A stretch of DNA of 64,000 bases, from contig NZ_KQ948867.1 of NCBI RefSeq assembly GCF_001514215.1, positions 33,633 through 97,632 of the forward strand, read 5' to 3'. The notes under the pieces are model-generated. The model had not been told where the DNA came from. It saw only the letters and a list, made by a program, of their open reading frames with translations, and searched no databases. Source of the stretch: Streptomyces bungoensis (lineage in GTDB: Bacteria; Actinomycetota; Actinomycetes; Streptomycetales; Streptomycetaceae). A program made the position numbers and the translations under genes. This document shows positions 25,015 through 33,707 of the stretch, piece after piece. Every line of letters starts with the position of its first letter. Position 1 is the stretch's first letter.

Positions 25015-26496
25015 TCAGTCCGCGAAGACGGCGCCGAACTGGGGCGAGCCCGTGGTGGAGACGCCCACGGAGCCGGCGGAGAGGCTGCGGGCGCCGGACG
25101 TGGTGATCTTCGTGCCGTTGGAGGGCAGGTAGGTCACCGAGCCGTCGCCGCCGTTCTCGTACGAGCCGACGACCAGGTCGGCCTTGCCGTCGCCGGTGAC
25201 GTCGTCGAGCTTGACGTCGGCGCCGAACAGGTCGCTCTTCTCGTCGCTGCCGGGCACGCCGGCCGTGCTCTGGGCGAAGGACTGGGCGCCGGAGGCGGTG
25301 TTCACGCCGTCCTTGGAGCCGTACAGCACCGTGACCATGCCCGTGTCGGTGACCCCGTTGATGTCCTCGTCCGGGGTGCTGACGACCAGGTCCTGGAAGC
25401 CGTCGCCGTTGATGTCGCCGAGGTCGAGGTCCCAGCCGAAGCCGTCGCCCTTCTCGGAGGTGCCGGGGACGCTGCCGGTGTTCTGGCTGATGCCGGTGGT
25501 GCCCGCCGGGCCGTCGACGGAGCCGTAGGTGACGTTCACCCGGCCGCCGTCGGAGGAGTCCGGCACGGGGGTGCCGTCGTCGAGCTTGGAGTCCCAGCCG
25601 GCGCCGCTGACGATGTCGCCGTAGCCGTCGCCGTTGATGTCGCCGATCGCGGTGATGATGCCGGGCTTGAGGGCCTTGGCGGTCGAGCCGCTGAGGCCGC
25701 CGGCGGTGCCGGGCAGCCAGTAGTTGGTGTTCCAGCCGTACCGCGTCTGCGTCTCGAAGCCGTCGACCACCAGGTCGGTGCGGCCGTCGCCGTTGACGTC
25801 ACCGGCGGTCAGGCTCATCGGGCCGTACGGGTTGTCGTTGGTGCCGGACTGGATGGGGGGCGTCACGGTGGTGAGGCTGCCGTGGCCGCCGGAGGTCGTG
25901 AAGCCGCCCCTGTAGAGGTAGAGGGTGCTCTTGGAGCTGCCGACGACCAGGTCGGCCTTGCCGTCGCCGTCGAAGTCGCCGGCGGCCAGGTCCTTGCCCC
26001 AGTAGTCGTGGGAGCTCGCGGCCGGGTCGGCCACCGTGACGCCCTTGCCGGTGAGACCGGTCGGGGAGCCCCAGAGGATGGCGACGGTGCCGCCGTCGGT
26101 GTCGGTGCCGACCTTCTCGCCGGGAGCGCCGACGGCGAGGTCGTCGTACCCGTCGGAGTTGAAGTCGGCGTAGGCGAGCTCGGCGCCGAAGTTGTCGCCC
26201 GCCTCGGAGGTGCCGGGGACGCCGGAGGTGTTCTGGCTGATGACGCTGCGCTGGGCCGAGGTGACGCCGGTGGCCGTGCCGTACAGCACGACGACCTGGC
26301 CGGCGCCCTTCTGGCCGTTGACGTAGGCGGTGGCCGCCTCGGTGGCGACGTCGCCGATGCCGTCGCCGTTGAAGTCGGCCTTCGCGACGTGGGTGGAGTC
26401 GGCGGCCGTGGCGGGCGAGGCGGCGAACGTGAGCAGACCGCCCGTCAGCGCGGCCGCGGTGGCCGTCGCGAGGGCGAGTCGGCGGTGCATGTGCAT
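25015..26496 (-). CDS. Secreted FG-GAP repeat (integrin-like propeller) protein
   Basis: A 493-residue protein. Signal peptide MHMHRRLALATATAAALTGG with cleavage near SPATA-ADS. Then about seven repeats with calcium loops DFNGDGIGD, DFNSDGYDD, DFDGDGKAD, DVNGDGRTD, DINGDGYGD, DINGDGFQD and DVTGDGKAD, and QNTSGVPGTSEAGDNFG-type linkers, forming a beta-propeller. ATG 26496 is preceded by CAGGAG. Extracellular, binding partner unknown. The promoter lies in 26497-26860 beside a possible recombination junction. Confidence 0.92.
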   Translation of the reverse strand: MHMHRRLALATATAAALTGGLLTFAASPATAADSTHVAKADFNGDGIGDVATEAATAYVNGQKGAGQVVVLYGTATGVTSAQRSVISQNTSGVPGTSEAGDNFGAELAYADFNSDGYDDLAVGAPGEKVGTDTDGGTVAILWGSPTGLTGKGVTVADPAASSHDYWGKDLAAGDFDGDGKADLVVGSSKSTLYLYRGGFTTSGGHGSLTTVTPPIQSGTNDNPYGPMSLTAGDVNGDGRTDLVVDGFETQTRYGWNTNYWLPGTAGGLSGSTAKALKPGIITAIGDINGDGYGDIVSGAGWDSKLDDGTPVPDSSDGGRVNVTYGSVDGPAGTTGISQNTGSVPGTSEKGDGFGWDLDLGDINGDGFQDLVVSTPDEDINGVTDTGMVTVLYGSKDGVNTASGAQSFAQSTAGVPGSDEKSDLFGADVKLDDVTGDGKADLVVGSYENGGDGSVTYLPSNGTKITTSGARSLSAGSVGVSTTGSPQFGAVFAD

Positions 26497-26860
26497 GCGG
26501 GTTCTCCTGCGGCATGCGGGGATGCCTGGCCGGCATCCGCAGTCGGTGGGCTGCGAACCGTCCGTGTCCACTCCGGCCTGCCCCGCGGTGTTCACGCGGG
26601 GTCGGCCCGGGGTTCACGAAGCGGTCGGCGTTCAGGAGACCGGCGCGGGGGCTCAAGGGTTGTACGTGAGTTGCATTCCCGCTGTCCCCAAGATCGCGAA
26701 GCGGCGGTGGACCCACAGGTGACCGGAGGTGGACCAAAGGTCAACCGCTAGGTGACTCCCTAGACCCACAAAACTCCAGGTCAAGAGCGGAATAGGTGAA
26801 AGGAGAGGCCCATATAAACCTCTACCGCTGTAGGGCAAACCGGGAACGGTGTCACCATCT
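26497..26860. other. Spacer between FG-GAP and serine recombinase genes
   Basis: About 360 bases, lower in GC from 26680 to 26840. It contains the palindrome-like CTAGGTGACTCCCTAG near 26747-26762 and the string TCCAGGTCA at about 26774-26782, repeated at the other side of the recombinase gene. No gene supported. Confidence 0.45.
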
Positions 26861-28600
26861 TCATTCGTCACCGGCCGGCACCATCCACAGGGCCGCAATG
26901 CCCGGAGGAACGCCCACGGCCCGCCACCGGAGGATTCCAGCAACGGGCTGTGAACGGCGCTCAGGCACCTGGCTGCTTGGAGCCTCTGCCCAGTGCACAG
27001 TCACCCGATCCTCCGTGTTCGCGTTCCGGCCACGGCCGATGGACTTGGCAATGGTGATGCGGTCGACGAAGAACGCCAAGAAGCTACGCCGATCCTCCAG
27101 GCTCCAACTGCCCCACGTCGACTCCGGCCCCAGCGGGTCTCCCTCCGGGTCCGTCCACTCCGAGGGGATCGCGACCGTGCCAGCCTCGGCGGTCTCCAGT
27201 TCTTCCACGCGTCCGGCCGTTCGCGCCTCGTGTGCCGTCAACCGCTCCACGGACTCAACGAACATCTGGTCACCCACGGCACCCGCGTACAAGCCTGCCC
27301 GTCGGTCGACATATAGCGTGCGGAGCGCTTCCCGTACGTGCTCCAACTCGGCTCGGGCGGCGACCAGTTCGGCCTGTCGCTCGCCCGTGTCCGCTTGCGC
27401 TGCAAACCGGCGTGCGGCCTCGGCGAGCCATTCGAGTTCTTCGGGATCTTCGGGGTCCAGCGTTGTCAAGCGGGACCACACGGTACGGGCCACCACGTCG
27501 TCAGCGGCGTCCATGTTGATGGCCAGCCCACCGTGTCCCGGTACTGCGCCGGACTGGGCCCGGTTGCACCGATAGAGCTGCTTACCCTCCCTCCGGTCGG
27601 TCACCATAGACGACCCGCAGACGCCACAGAAGAGCATCCCGGCGCCACCCAACAGCGACGGCACGGAGCGCCCACCCTGACGGACCACCTGGGGCGCACG
27701 GCCGTCGAGTACGTCTTGAAGGCGCCACCAGTCATCCGGCGGAATGATCGGCTCATGCGCGGCCAGCGGTGCCCCTGAGTCGTCTCGCAGGATGACGCGC
27801 TTGGTCCCCTGGCGTTCGGCGGCGTAGCCGGCAAGGCGCGGGTCACGGAGGATGCGGAGCACAGTGGACGGCACCCACGTCGTACGCTCCAGCGGCTGGC
27901 TTACGCCTCGGGCCCGGCGGGCGGTCACACGCGCTGACATGTCCGCTGCTTTGGTCGGTACGCCCTCAGCGTTCAGCTTGCGAGCCATGGCCGACGCGGT
28001 CATGCCGCCCAGTGCCCAGGACACCATGTCGCGCACGTACGGGGCCTCAGCGGGATCAGGGACCAGCTTGACCACCACCAGTTCCCCGCGCGGCTCACGC
28101 GTCGACTGGAAGCCGTACGGGGCCATGCCGGACACGTGGCTACCTGCTGCCCTCAGCGTCTCTTTCGTCGCCGTGATGTACGCCGACTTCATGTCGGACT
28201 CTTGCTGAGCCAGCGCAGCGATAAGGCCGAAGATCGCGACGCCCATGGGGGTGGACGTGTCCAGGTAGGGCTCTTCCACACTGACGAGCAGCACGCCGTG
28301 TTTGGCCAGCTCCTCATTGATCAGCATGGCCTCGAGGGCACCCTGTCGAGTGAGGCGGGACAGCGAGAACACGACCACTGCGTCTACGTGCCCGGCGCGA
28401 ACGGCGGACATCATCTCCTCGAACTCCGGCCGGACGACCTTGGGGTCCCAGCCGGATTTGCCGACGTCGGCGAAGTGGCCCGCGTTGTTCCAGCCTTTGG
28501 CCGTGATCAGCGCCTCGCACTTGGTCCGCTGTGCTTCGGGGGACGACGCGGAGTCGTCCTCACGCTTCTTTGACTGCCGGATGTAGGACACTGCGCGCAC
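26861..28600 (-). CDS. Large serine recombinase (phage-type integrase)
   Basis: A 579-residue protein. The resolvase catalytic domain (1-150) contains AVSYIRQSKKREDDSASSPE with the nucleophile Ser, VVVFSLSRLTRQGALEAMLI and MGVAIFGLIAALAQQESDMK. A recombinase domain (about 165-300) follows, then a zinc ribbon (MLFCGVCGSSMVTDRREGKQ...YRCNRA, about 325-355), a coiled coil (about 400-460) and a C-terminal domain. GTG start at 28600 with no clear ribosome site. No other phage or conjugation gene accompanies it, so it is the remainder of an integrated element or a solitary integrase. Lower GC than its neighbours supports transfer. Confidence 0.92.
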   Translation of the reverse strand: MRAVSYIRQSKKREDDSASSPEAQRTKCEALITAKGWNNAGHFADVGKSGWDPKVVRPEFEEMMSAVRAGHVDAVVVFSLSRLTRQGALEAMLINEELAKHGVLLVSVEEPYLDTSTPMGVAIFGLIAALAQQESDMKSAYITATKETLRAAGSHVSGMAPYGFQSTREPRGELVVVKLVPDPAEAPYVRDMVSWALGGMTASAMARKLNAEGVPTKAADMSARVTARRARGVSQPLERTTWVPSTVLRILRDPRLAGYAAERQGTKRVILRDDSGAPLAAHEPIIPPDDWWRLQDVLDGRAPQVVRQGGRSVPSLLGGAGMLFCGVCGSSMVTDRREGKQLYRCNRAQSGAVPGHGGLAINMDAADDVVARTVWSRLTTLDPEDPEELEWLAEAARRFAAQADTGERQAELVAARAELEHVREALRTLYVDRRAGLYAGAVGDQMFVESVERLTAHEARTAGRVEELETAEAGTVAIPSEWTDPEGDPLGPESTWGSWSLEDRRSFLAFFVDRITIAKSIGRGRNANTEDRVTVHWAEAPSSQVPERRSQPVAGILRWRAVGVPPGIAALWMVPAGDE

Positions 28601-28651
28601 ATGGTCCAGGTCAGGGGCTCAGCCGGAGCCCCGTTTGGTGAGAGGTGTCAT

Positions 28652-28984
28652 GTGCCCAGTGTCGTGAAGATCAATGTGCTGACCGTTCCGGCCGAGCAGC
28701 GGGAGACTCTGGAGAAGCGGTTCGCCCACCGGGCGCACGCCGTGGAGGGCTCCGACGGGTTCGAGTGGTTCGAGCTGCTGCGTCCGGTCGAGGGCACCGA
28801 CCAGTACCTCGTCTACACGCGCTGGCGGGACGAGGAGTCCTTCCAGGCGTGGATGGAGGGGCCGATGAAGGCCGCGCACCAGGGAGCCGGCGAGGAGAGC
28901 GGCGAGAAGCCGAAGCCCGCCGCCTCGGGTTCGACCCTGTGGTCGTTCGAGGTCGTCCAGCAGGCGAAGCCCAAGGACGCGTAG
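28652..28984 (+). CDS. Antibiotic-biosynthesis-monooxygenase-fold (ABM) protein
   Basis: A 110-residue protein from GTG 28652 (GAGAGGTG upstream): VPSVVKINVLTVPAEQRETL, then AHAVEGSDGFEWFELLRPVE and YLVYTRWRDEESFQAWMEGP. This is the ABM ferredoxin-like fold; the short size and WF/RW pattern resemble heme-degrading or quinol-type members. The Pro/Lys tail (about 85-105) is variable. The serine recombinase gene starts 51 bp away and divergent, so integration may have replaced its upstream region. Confidence 0.82.
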   Translation: MPSVVKINVLTVPAEQRETLEKRFAHRAHAVEGSDGFEWFELLRPVEGTDQYLVYTRWRDEESFQAWMEGPMKAAHQGAGEESGEKPKPAASGSTLWSFEVVQQAKPKDA

Positions 28985-29015
28985 GGACGCAGGGGCGGGA
29001 AGGCGACGAAGAGGC

Positions 29016-29495
29016 TTACTCGGCCGCCGGGATCCGGCGGCCGTGGTCCTTGATCGACCGCTCGATCGTGTACGCGGACGCGGTGAACGTCTCGATCTGC
29101 TCCGCCGTCAGATCGCGTACGGAGATCTCCTCCAGCGTGCGCCACATGTCGGCGATGGGCTCGCGCAGGGCGCGGCCCGCGTCGGTGAGGCGGACGACCA
29201 TGACGCGCCGGTCGTGCGCGGCCGGCTCCCGGGTGAGAAGCCCGGTGTCCTGCATGCGGCGCAGCGACTTGGAGACGGTCGAGTGGTCGAGGCCGACGCC
29301 CTCCTGCAGTTCGGACTGGGTCTGGCCGTCGCGGTCGAAGAGCTGCATCAGCAGCAGTTCCTGCCCCGGGTGCAGGTTCATGGCGCGGAGCATGGCGGCG
29401 GCGTGTCCGCGGTGGGTGCGGGCGAGCTGGAAGATGGCGTAGCTCAGGCGCCCGTCGCGCGCCGTGCTCGGGGGCCCGGCTGCGGGTTCGGTCAT
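29016..29495 (-). CDS. MarR family transcriptional regulator
   Basis: A 159-residue winged-helix protein. LHPGQELLLMQLFDRDGQTQ and ELQEGVGLDHSTVSKSLRRM form the helix-turn-helix, and REPAAHDRRVMVVRLTDAGR the wing with the typical DxR. ATG 29495 follows GAGGAG. Downstream of the quinone oxidoreductase gene at 30082 on the same strand, separated by a repeat region; it might control that gene through the palindromes at 31036-31088, an inference. Confidence 0.9.
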   Translation of the reverse strand: MTEPAAGPPSTARDGRLSYAIFQLARTHRGHAAAMLRAMNLHPGQELLLMQLFDRDGQTQSELQEGVGLDHSTVSKSLRRMQDTGLLTREPAAHDRRVMVVRLTDAGRALREPIADMWRTLEEISVRDLTAEQIETFTASAYTIERSIKDHGRRIPAAE

Positions 29496-29635
29496 CGCTG
29501 CTCCTCGGGCGGCGGATGCGGGGTGGTCGGTGTACCCGGCCGCCGCCGTGGACGGTGGCCGGGTCCGGGGTGCTCAGCGGCGCTCCGGAGCGTATCCGGT
29601 CGTCAGGTCGGGGTGGGCCGGGGCCGGTGCGCCGA

Positions 29636-30083
29636 CGGTGACGACATCGGCCCGGCCGTCGGCGAGGTCGTGGGTGCGGGCGGGAGGCCGGTGCTCGCGT
29701 GGTTCGGCACCAGTGCGCCCGGCCACAGTGCCGGCGGGTCCCGGGCCGGGGGCCGCAGGGCTCATCTGTCGGTGACGACGTCGGCCGGCCGTCGGCGGCG
29801 TCCTGGGTGCGGGCGGGGAGGCCGGCGCCGGCGTGGTTCGGCACCGGTGCGCTCGGCCACAGTGCCGGCGGGTTCCGGGTCCCGGGTCCCGGGCCGGTGG
29901 CCGCAGGGCTCAGCTTTCGGCGACGACGTCGCGGTCCGGCCGTCGGTGATGTCCTGGGTGCGGGCGGGAAGCCGGCGCTGACGGGGTTCGGCATCGGCGC
30001 GCCCGGCCACAGTGCCCGCAGGGACCGCATCGGCGCGCCCGGCCACAGCGTCCGCCGGCCCCGGGCCGGCCGCCGCAGGGCTC
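29636..30083. repeat. Three imperfect tandem repeats of about 135-165 bp
   Basis: Units begin at about 29636, 29771 and 29919 with (G/C)GACGAC(A/G)TCG, continue through GGGTGCGGGCGG, GTTCGGCA(C/T)CGG and GCCCGGCCACAG(T/C)G, and end with GGCCGCAGGGCTCA. The third contains an extra internal duplication of GGCGCGCCCGGCCACAG. The last unit ends at the oxidoreductase stop codon. Each unit reads in all frames without a start, so it is not treated as coding. Confidence 0.8.
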
Positions 30084-30996
30084 AGTCGACGGTGAGGACG
30101 AGCTTTCCGCGGCCGTGGCCGTCGTCGCTGACCTGCTGCGCCTTGGCCGCTTCGGCGAGCGGGTAGGTCGCGCCGACGGTGGTCACCAGCGCGCCGGAGG
30201 CGGCCTGCTGGGCGAGTTCCGCCAGTCGGGCGGCCGAGCGCCGCTGCGGACCCTCGGCGAAGACGATGCCGAGTTCGGCGGCGCGGAAGTCGGCGGTGGT
30301 GACGATCCGGTCGGTGCCGCCGCGCAGGGTGATGGAGTCCTCCAGCGCGCCCTTGCCCGCGGCGTCGAACACGGCGTCCACGCCCTCCGGGGCGATCGCG
30401 CGGACCCGCTCGACCAGGCCGTCTCCGTAGACCAGGGCGGTGGCGCCGAGCGAGGTGACGTACTCCTGGTTGGCCGGGCTGGCGGTGCCGATGACGCGGG
30501 CGCCGCGGGCGACGGCGAGCTGGACGGCGATGGTGCCGAGCGCGCCGGACGCGCCGTGGATCAGCAGGGTCTCGCCGGCCTTGACGTCCAGCAGGTCCAG
30601 GACCCGGTCGGCGCCGTCGCTCGCCACGGGCAGCGCGGCGGCGTGCGTCCAGTCCAGGCCGGCCGGCTTGGGGGCGAGGACGGCCGCCGAGGCCAGCGCG
30701 TACTGGGCGTAGGCGCCGGTGTCGGACCAGCCCAGCACCTCGTCGCCCACCTTCAGCCCGTCGACGCCTTCGCCGAGGGCGTCGACGACCCCGGCGATCT
30801 CACCGCCGGGGACGGCGGGGAGCGTGGTGGGGAAGATGGCCTCCATGATCCCGGAGCGGATCTTGCCGTCGACCGGGTTGACGCCGACGGCCCGGACGCG
30901 GACGCGGACCTGGCCGGGGCCGGGCTCGGGGACCTCGGTCTCCGCCTCGTGCAGGACCTCGGTGCCGCCGAACGTGTCGAAAACGATGGCCTTCAT
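30082..30996 (-). CDS. NADPH:quinone oxidoreductase / zinc-less alcohol dehydrogenase family
   Basis: A 304-residue MDR-family enzyme. N-terminal catalytic fold with VRAVGVNPVDGKIRSGIM and PAVPGGEIAGVVDALGEGVD; Rossmann fold with ETLLIHGASGALGTIAVQLA (nucleotide-binding GxxGxxG-like) and ARVIGTASPANQEYVTSLGA. No zinc ligands, as in quinone oxidoreductases. Ends DDGHGRGKLVLTVD. ATG 30996 follows AAGGAG. Palindromes upstream indicate repression by a MarR/TetR-type protein. Confidence 0.9.
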   Translation of the reverse strand: MKAIVFDTFGGTEVLHEAETEVPEPGPGQVRVRVRAVGVNPVDGKIRSGIMEAIFPTTLPAVPGGEIAGVVDALGEGVDGLKVGDEVLGWSDTGAYAQYALASAAVLAPKPAGLDWTHAAALPVASDGADRVLDLLDVKAGETLLIHGASGALGTIAVQLAVARGARVIGTASPANQEYVTSLGATALVYGDGLVERVRAIAPEGVDAVFDAAGKGALEDSITLRGGTDRIVTTADFRAAELGIVFAEGPQRRSAARLAELAQQAASGALVTTVGATYPLAEAAKAQQVSDDGHGRGKLVLTVD

Positions 30997-31035
30997 GACT
31001 GCTGTCTCCTTGGGTGAGCCGAGCTGGCGACCCGG

Positions 31036-31088
31036 ATTACGTGGCCAGCCACATAAAAAGTAGCACCGATTATGTGGCTAGCCAAGTA
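31036..31088. promoter_or_regulatory. Pair of palindromic operators upstream of the oxidoreductase
   Basis: GTGGCCAGCCAC (31041-31052) and TGTGGCTAGCCAAG (about 31073-31086) share the half-site GTGGC/GCCAC, lie in an AT-rich island (ATAAAAAGTAG) and are spaced about 32 bp centre to centre, roughly three helical turns. Likely dimer-binding sites over the promoter. Confidence 0.65.
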
Positions 31089-31138
31089 TTGAGGGTGAGG
31101 CAGTGTGATGAGGCGGTGCGAAGGGGCGACGGAACGCC

Positions 31139-31174
31139 GACGCCCCCCTGCCCGGGGTCGGGCAGGGGGGCGTC
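31139..31174 (-). terminator. Terminator of the Fe-S reductase gene
   Basis: Perfect 15-bp stem GACGCCCCCCTGCCC with complement at 31160-31174 and a 6-nt loop, 20 bp beyond the stop. Confidence 0.8.
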
Positions 31175-31194
31175 GGCGGTGCCGCGTGGGCCGG

Positions 31195-33477
31195 TTACTT
31201 CACCGGCTCCGGCTCCGGCTCGCTCTCGGTCGCCGGCTCGCCCGCCGGGTCGGCCGGCGTCTTGACGGAGTCCAGCAGCAGCTGGGCGACGTCCACGACC
31301 TGGACGGACTCCTTGGCCTTGCCTTCGTTCTTCTTGCCGTTGACCGAGTCCGTCAGCATGACCAGGCAGAACGGGCAGGCGGTGGAGACGATGTCCGGGT
31401 TGAGGGAGAGGGCCTCGTCGACGCGCTCGTTGTTGATGCGCTTGCCGATCCGCTCCTCCATCCACATCCGGGCGCCGCCGGCGCCGCAGCAGAAGCCGCG
31501 CTCCTTGTGGCGGTGCATCTCCTCGTTGCGCAGGCCCGGGACCTTGCCGATGATCTCGCGCGGGGGCGTGTAGATCTTGTTGTGGCGGCCCAGGTAGCAC
31601 GGGTCGTGGTAGGTGATGATGCCCTCGACCGGGGTGACCGGGATCAGCTTGCCCTCGTCCACCAGGTGCTGGAGCAGCTGGGTGTGGTGGATGACCTCGT
31701 AGTCGCCGCCGAGCTGCGGGTACTCGTTGCCGAGCGTGTTGAGGCAGTGCGGGCAGGTGGCGACGATCTTCTTGGCCGACTTCGGCTTGCGGGACTCCTC
31801 GGTGACCTTGCCGTCGTCGTCCAGCTCCTCGCCGAACGCCGTGTTCAGGGCCATCACGTTCTCCATGCCGAGCTCCTGGAACAGGGGCTCGTTGCCCAGG
31901 CGGCGGGCGGAGTCACCGGTGCACTTCTCGTCGCCGCCCATGATCGCGAACTTCACGCCCGCGATGTGGAGGAGTTCGGCGAACGCCTTCGTGGTCTTCT
32001 TGGCGCGGTCCTCGAGGGCGCCGGCGCAGCCGACCCAGTACAGGTACTCGACCTCGGAGAGGTCCTCGATGTCGCGGCCGACGACCGGGATCTCGAAGTC
32101 GACCTCCTTGGTCCACTCCAGGCGCTGCTTCTTGGCCAGGCCCCAGGGGTTGCCCTTCTTCTCCAGGTTCTTGAGCATCGTGCCCGCCTCGGAGGGGAAG
32201 GCGCTCTCGATCATGACCTGGTAGCGGCGCATGTCGACGATGTGGTCGACGTGCTCGATGTCCACCGGGCACTGCTCGACGCAGGCGCCGCAGGTGGTGC
32301 AGGACCACAGCACGTCCGGGTCGATGACGCCGTTCTCCTCGGCGGTGCCGATCAGCGGGCGCTCGGCCTCGGCCAGCGCCGCCGCGGGCACCTGGGCGAG
32401 CTGCTCCTCGGAGGCCTTCTCCTCGCCCTCCATCGTCTTGCCGCCGCCGGCCAGCAGGTACGGCGCCTTGGCGTGCGCGTGGTCCCGCAGGGACATGATC
32501 AGCAGCTTGGGGGAGAGGGGCTTGCCGGTGTTCCAGGCGGGGCACTGCGACTGGCAGCGGCCGCACTCGGTGCAGGTGGAGAAGTCCAGCAGGCCCTTCC
32601 AGGAGAACTGCTCCACCTGGGAGACGCCGAAGACGTCGTCGTCGCCCGGGTCCTCGAAGTCGATCGGCTTGCCGCCGGAGGTCATGGGCTGCAGGGCGCC
32701 GAGGGCGGTGGAACCGTCCGCGTTGCGCTTGAACCAGATGTTCGGGAACGCCAGGAAGCGGTGCCAGGCCACACCCATGTTGGTGTTGAGCGAGACGACG
32801 ATCATCCAGACGAACGACGTCCCGATCTTGATCATCGCGACGAGGTAGACCAGGTTCTGCAGCGTGGTGACGCCGAGGCCCTTGAAGGCCAGGACCAGCG
32901 GGTAGGAGGCGAAGTACGACGCCTCGTAGCCGTCCACGTGGTGCAGGGCGCCCTCCAGGCCGCGCAGCGTGTAGATGGCGAGGCCGATGGTGAGGATGAC
33001 GTACTCGACGAAGTACGCCTGGCCGGCCTTGGAGCCCGCGAAGCGGGACTTGCGGCCCGGGCGGGACGGCAGGCTGAGCAGGCGGATCGTGATGAGGGCG
33101 AGGATGCCCAGGGTCGTCATGACGCCGATGAACTCGATGTACAGCTCGAACGGCAGGAAGTCGCCGATGACCGGCAGCGTCCAGTCCGCCTTGAAGAGCT
33201 GGCCGAACGCCTGCGCGAGGGTCGGCGGCAGCGTCAGGAAGCCGACGGCGACGAACCAGTGGGCGACGCCGACGATCCCCCAGCGGTTCATGCGCGTGTG
33301 GCCGAGGAACTCCCGGACCAGGGTCACGCTGCGCTGGTACGGGTTGTCGGTCCGGACACCGGCGGGCACGGGCTGGCCCAGTCCGAAGTACCGGACGAAC
33401 TGGCCGATGGCACGGGCGAGCAGCGCAACGCCGACCACGGTCAGGACCAGCGACACGATGATCGCGGCGAGTTGCAT
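31195..33477 (-). CDS. Membrane-bound Fe-S reductase (heterodisulfide-reductase/CCG type)
   Basis: A 760-residue protein from ATG 33477 (CAGGAG upstream). About five membrane helices in residues 1-290 (AAIIVSLVLTVVGVALLARA and others), two 4Fe-4S motifs CTECGRCQSQCP (about 320) and CTTCGACVEQCP (about 420), then two CCG domains with CPHCLNTLGNEYP, HDPCYLGRHNKIY, GFCCGAGGARMWMEE and TACPFCLVML. The acidic tail (PAGEPATESEPEPEPVK) is variable. The family passes electrons between membrane quinones and a cytoplasmic partner; the partner here is unknown. Upstream of the heat-shock operon but divergent from it. Confidence 0.9.
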   Translation of the reverse strand: MQLAAIIVSLVLTVVGVALLARAIGQFVRYFGLGQPVPAGVRTDNPYQRSVTLVREFLGHTRMNRWGIVGVAHWFVAVGFLTLPPTLAQAFGQLFKADWTLPVIGDFLPFELYIEFIGVMTTLGILALITIRLLSLPSRPGRKSRFAGSKAGQAYFVEYVILTIGLAIYTLRGLEGALHHVDGYEASYFASYPLVLAFKGLGVTTLQNLVYLVAMIKIGTSFVWMIVVSLNTNMGVAWHRFLAFPNIWFKRNADGSTALGALQPMTSGGKPIDFEDPGDDDVFGVSQVEQFSWKGLLDFSTCTECGRCQSQCPAWNTGKPLSPKLLIMSLRDHAHAKAPYLLAGGGKTMEGEEKASEEQLAQVPAAALAEAERPLIGTAEENGVIDPDVLWSCTTCGACVEQCPVDIEHVDHIVDMRRYQVMIESAFPSEAGTMLKNLEKKGNPWGLAKKQRLEWTKEVDFEIPVVGRDIEDLSEVEYLYWVGCAGALEDRAKKTTKAFAELLHIAGVKFAIMGGDEKCTGDSARRLGNEPLFQELGMENVMALNTAFGEELDDDGKVTEESRKPKSAKKIVATCPHCLNTLGNEYPQLGGDYEVIHHTQLLQHLVDEGKLIPVTPVEGIITYHDPCYLGRHNKIYTPPREIIGKVPGLRNEEMHRHKERGFCCGAGGARMWMEERIGKRINNERVDEALSLNPDIVSTACPFCLVMLTDSVNGKKNEGKAKESVQVVDVAQLLLDSVKTPADPAGEPATESEPEPEPVK

Positions 33478-33707
33478 GGGGGCTCCTGAGGCTGGCCTCG
33501 AGATTACGAGCGACATTACTAAGCGGTAACTTATGCAGTTCGTCTGAGACTACCCCCATCTTCCGTCGGGATGCAGCTCGGTGCGGGGTGATCTGGGTCG
33601 CTGAGGGGCCCTCGGTGGACGGTGCACAAGGCGATCAGATCATGTGACAGAACAATCGGATCGTGTTATTCGTCCCGAATTGCTGCATTCGCGCCTACCT
33701 TGGACCC

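Noticed and set aside
28601..28651. Upstream extension of the ABM protein start
   Set aside because: GTG 28652 has a good ribosome site and the extra residues are unlike the family.
29636..30083. Repeat array considered as a CRISPR
   Set aside because: Units are 135-165 bp and directly abutting, with no uniform spacers and no cas genes.
31105..33489. A 794-codon open frame antisense to the Fe-S reductase
   Set aside because: Composition is the mirror of the reductase; residues are mainly Val/Leu/Arg/Asp without motifs.
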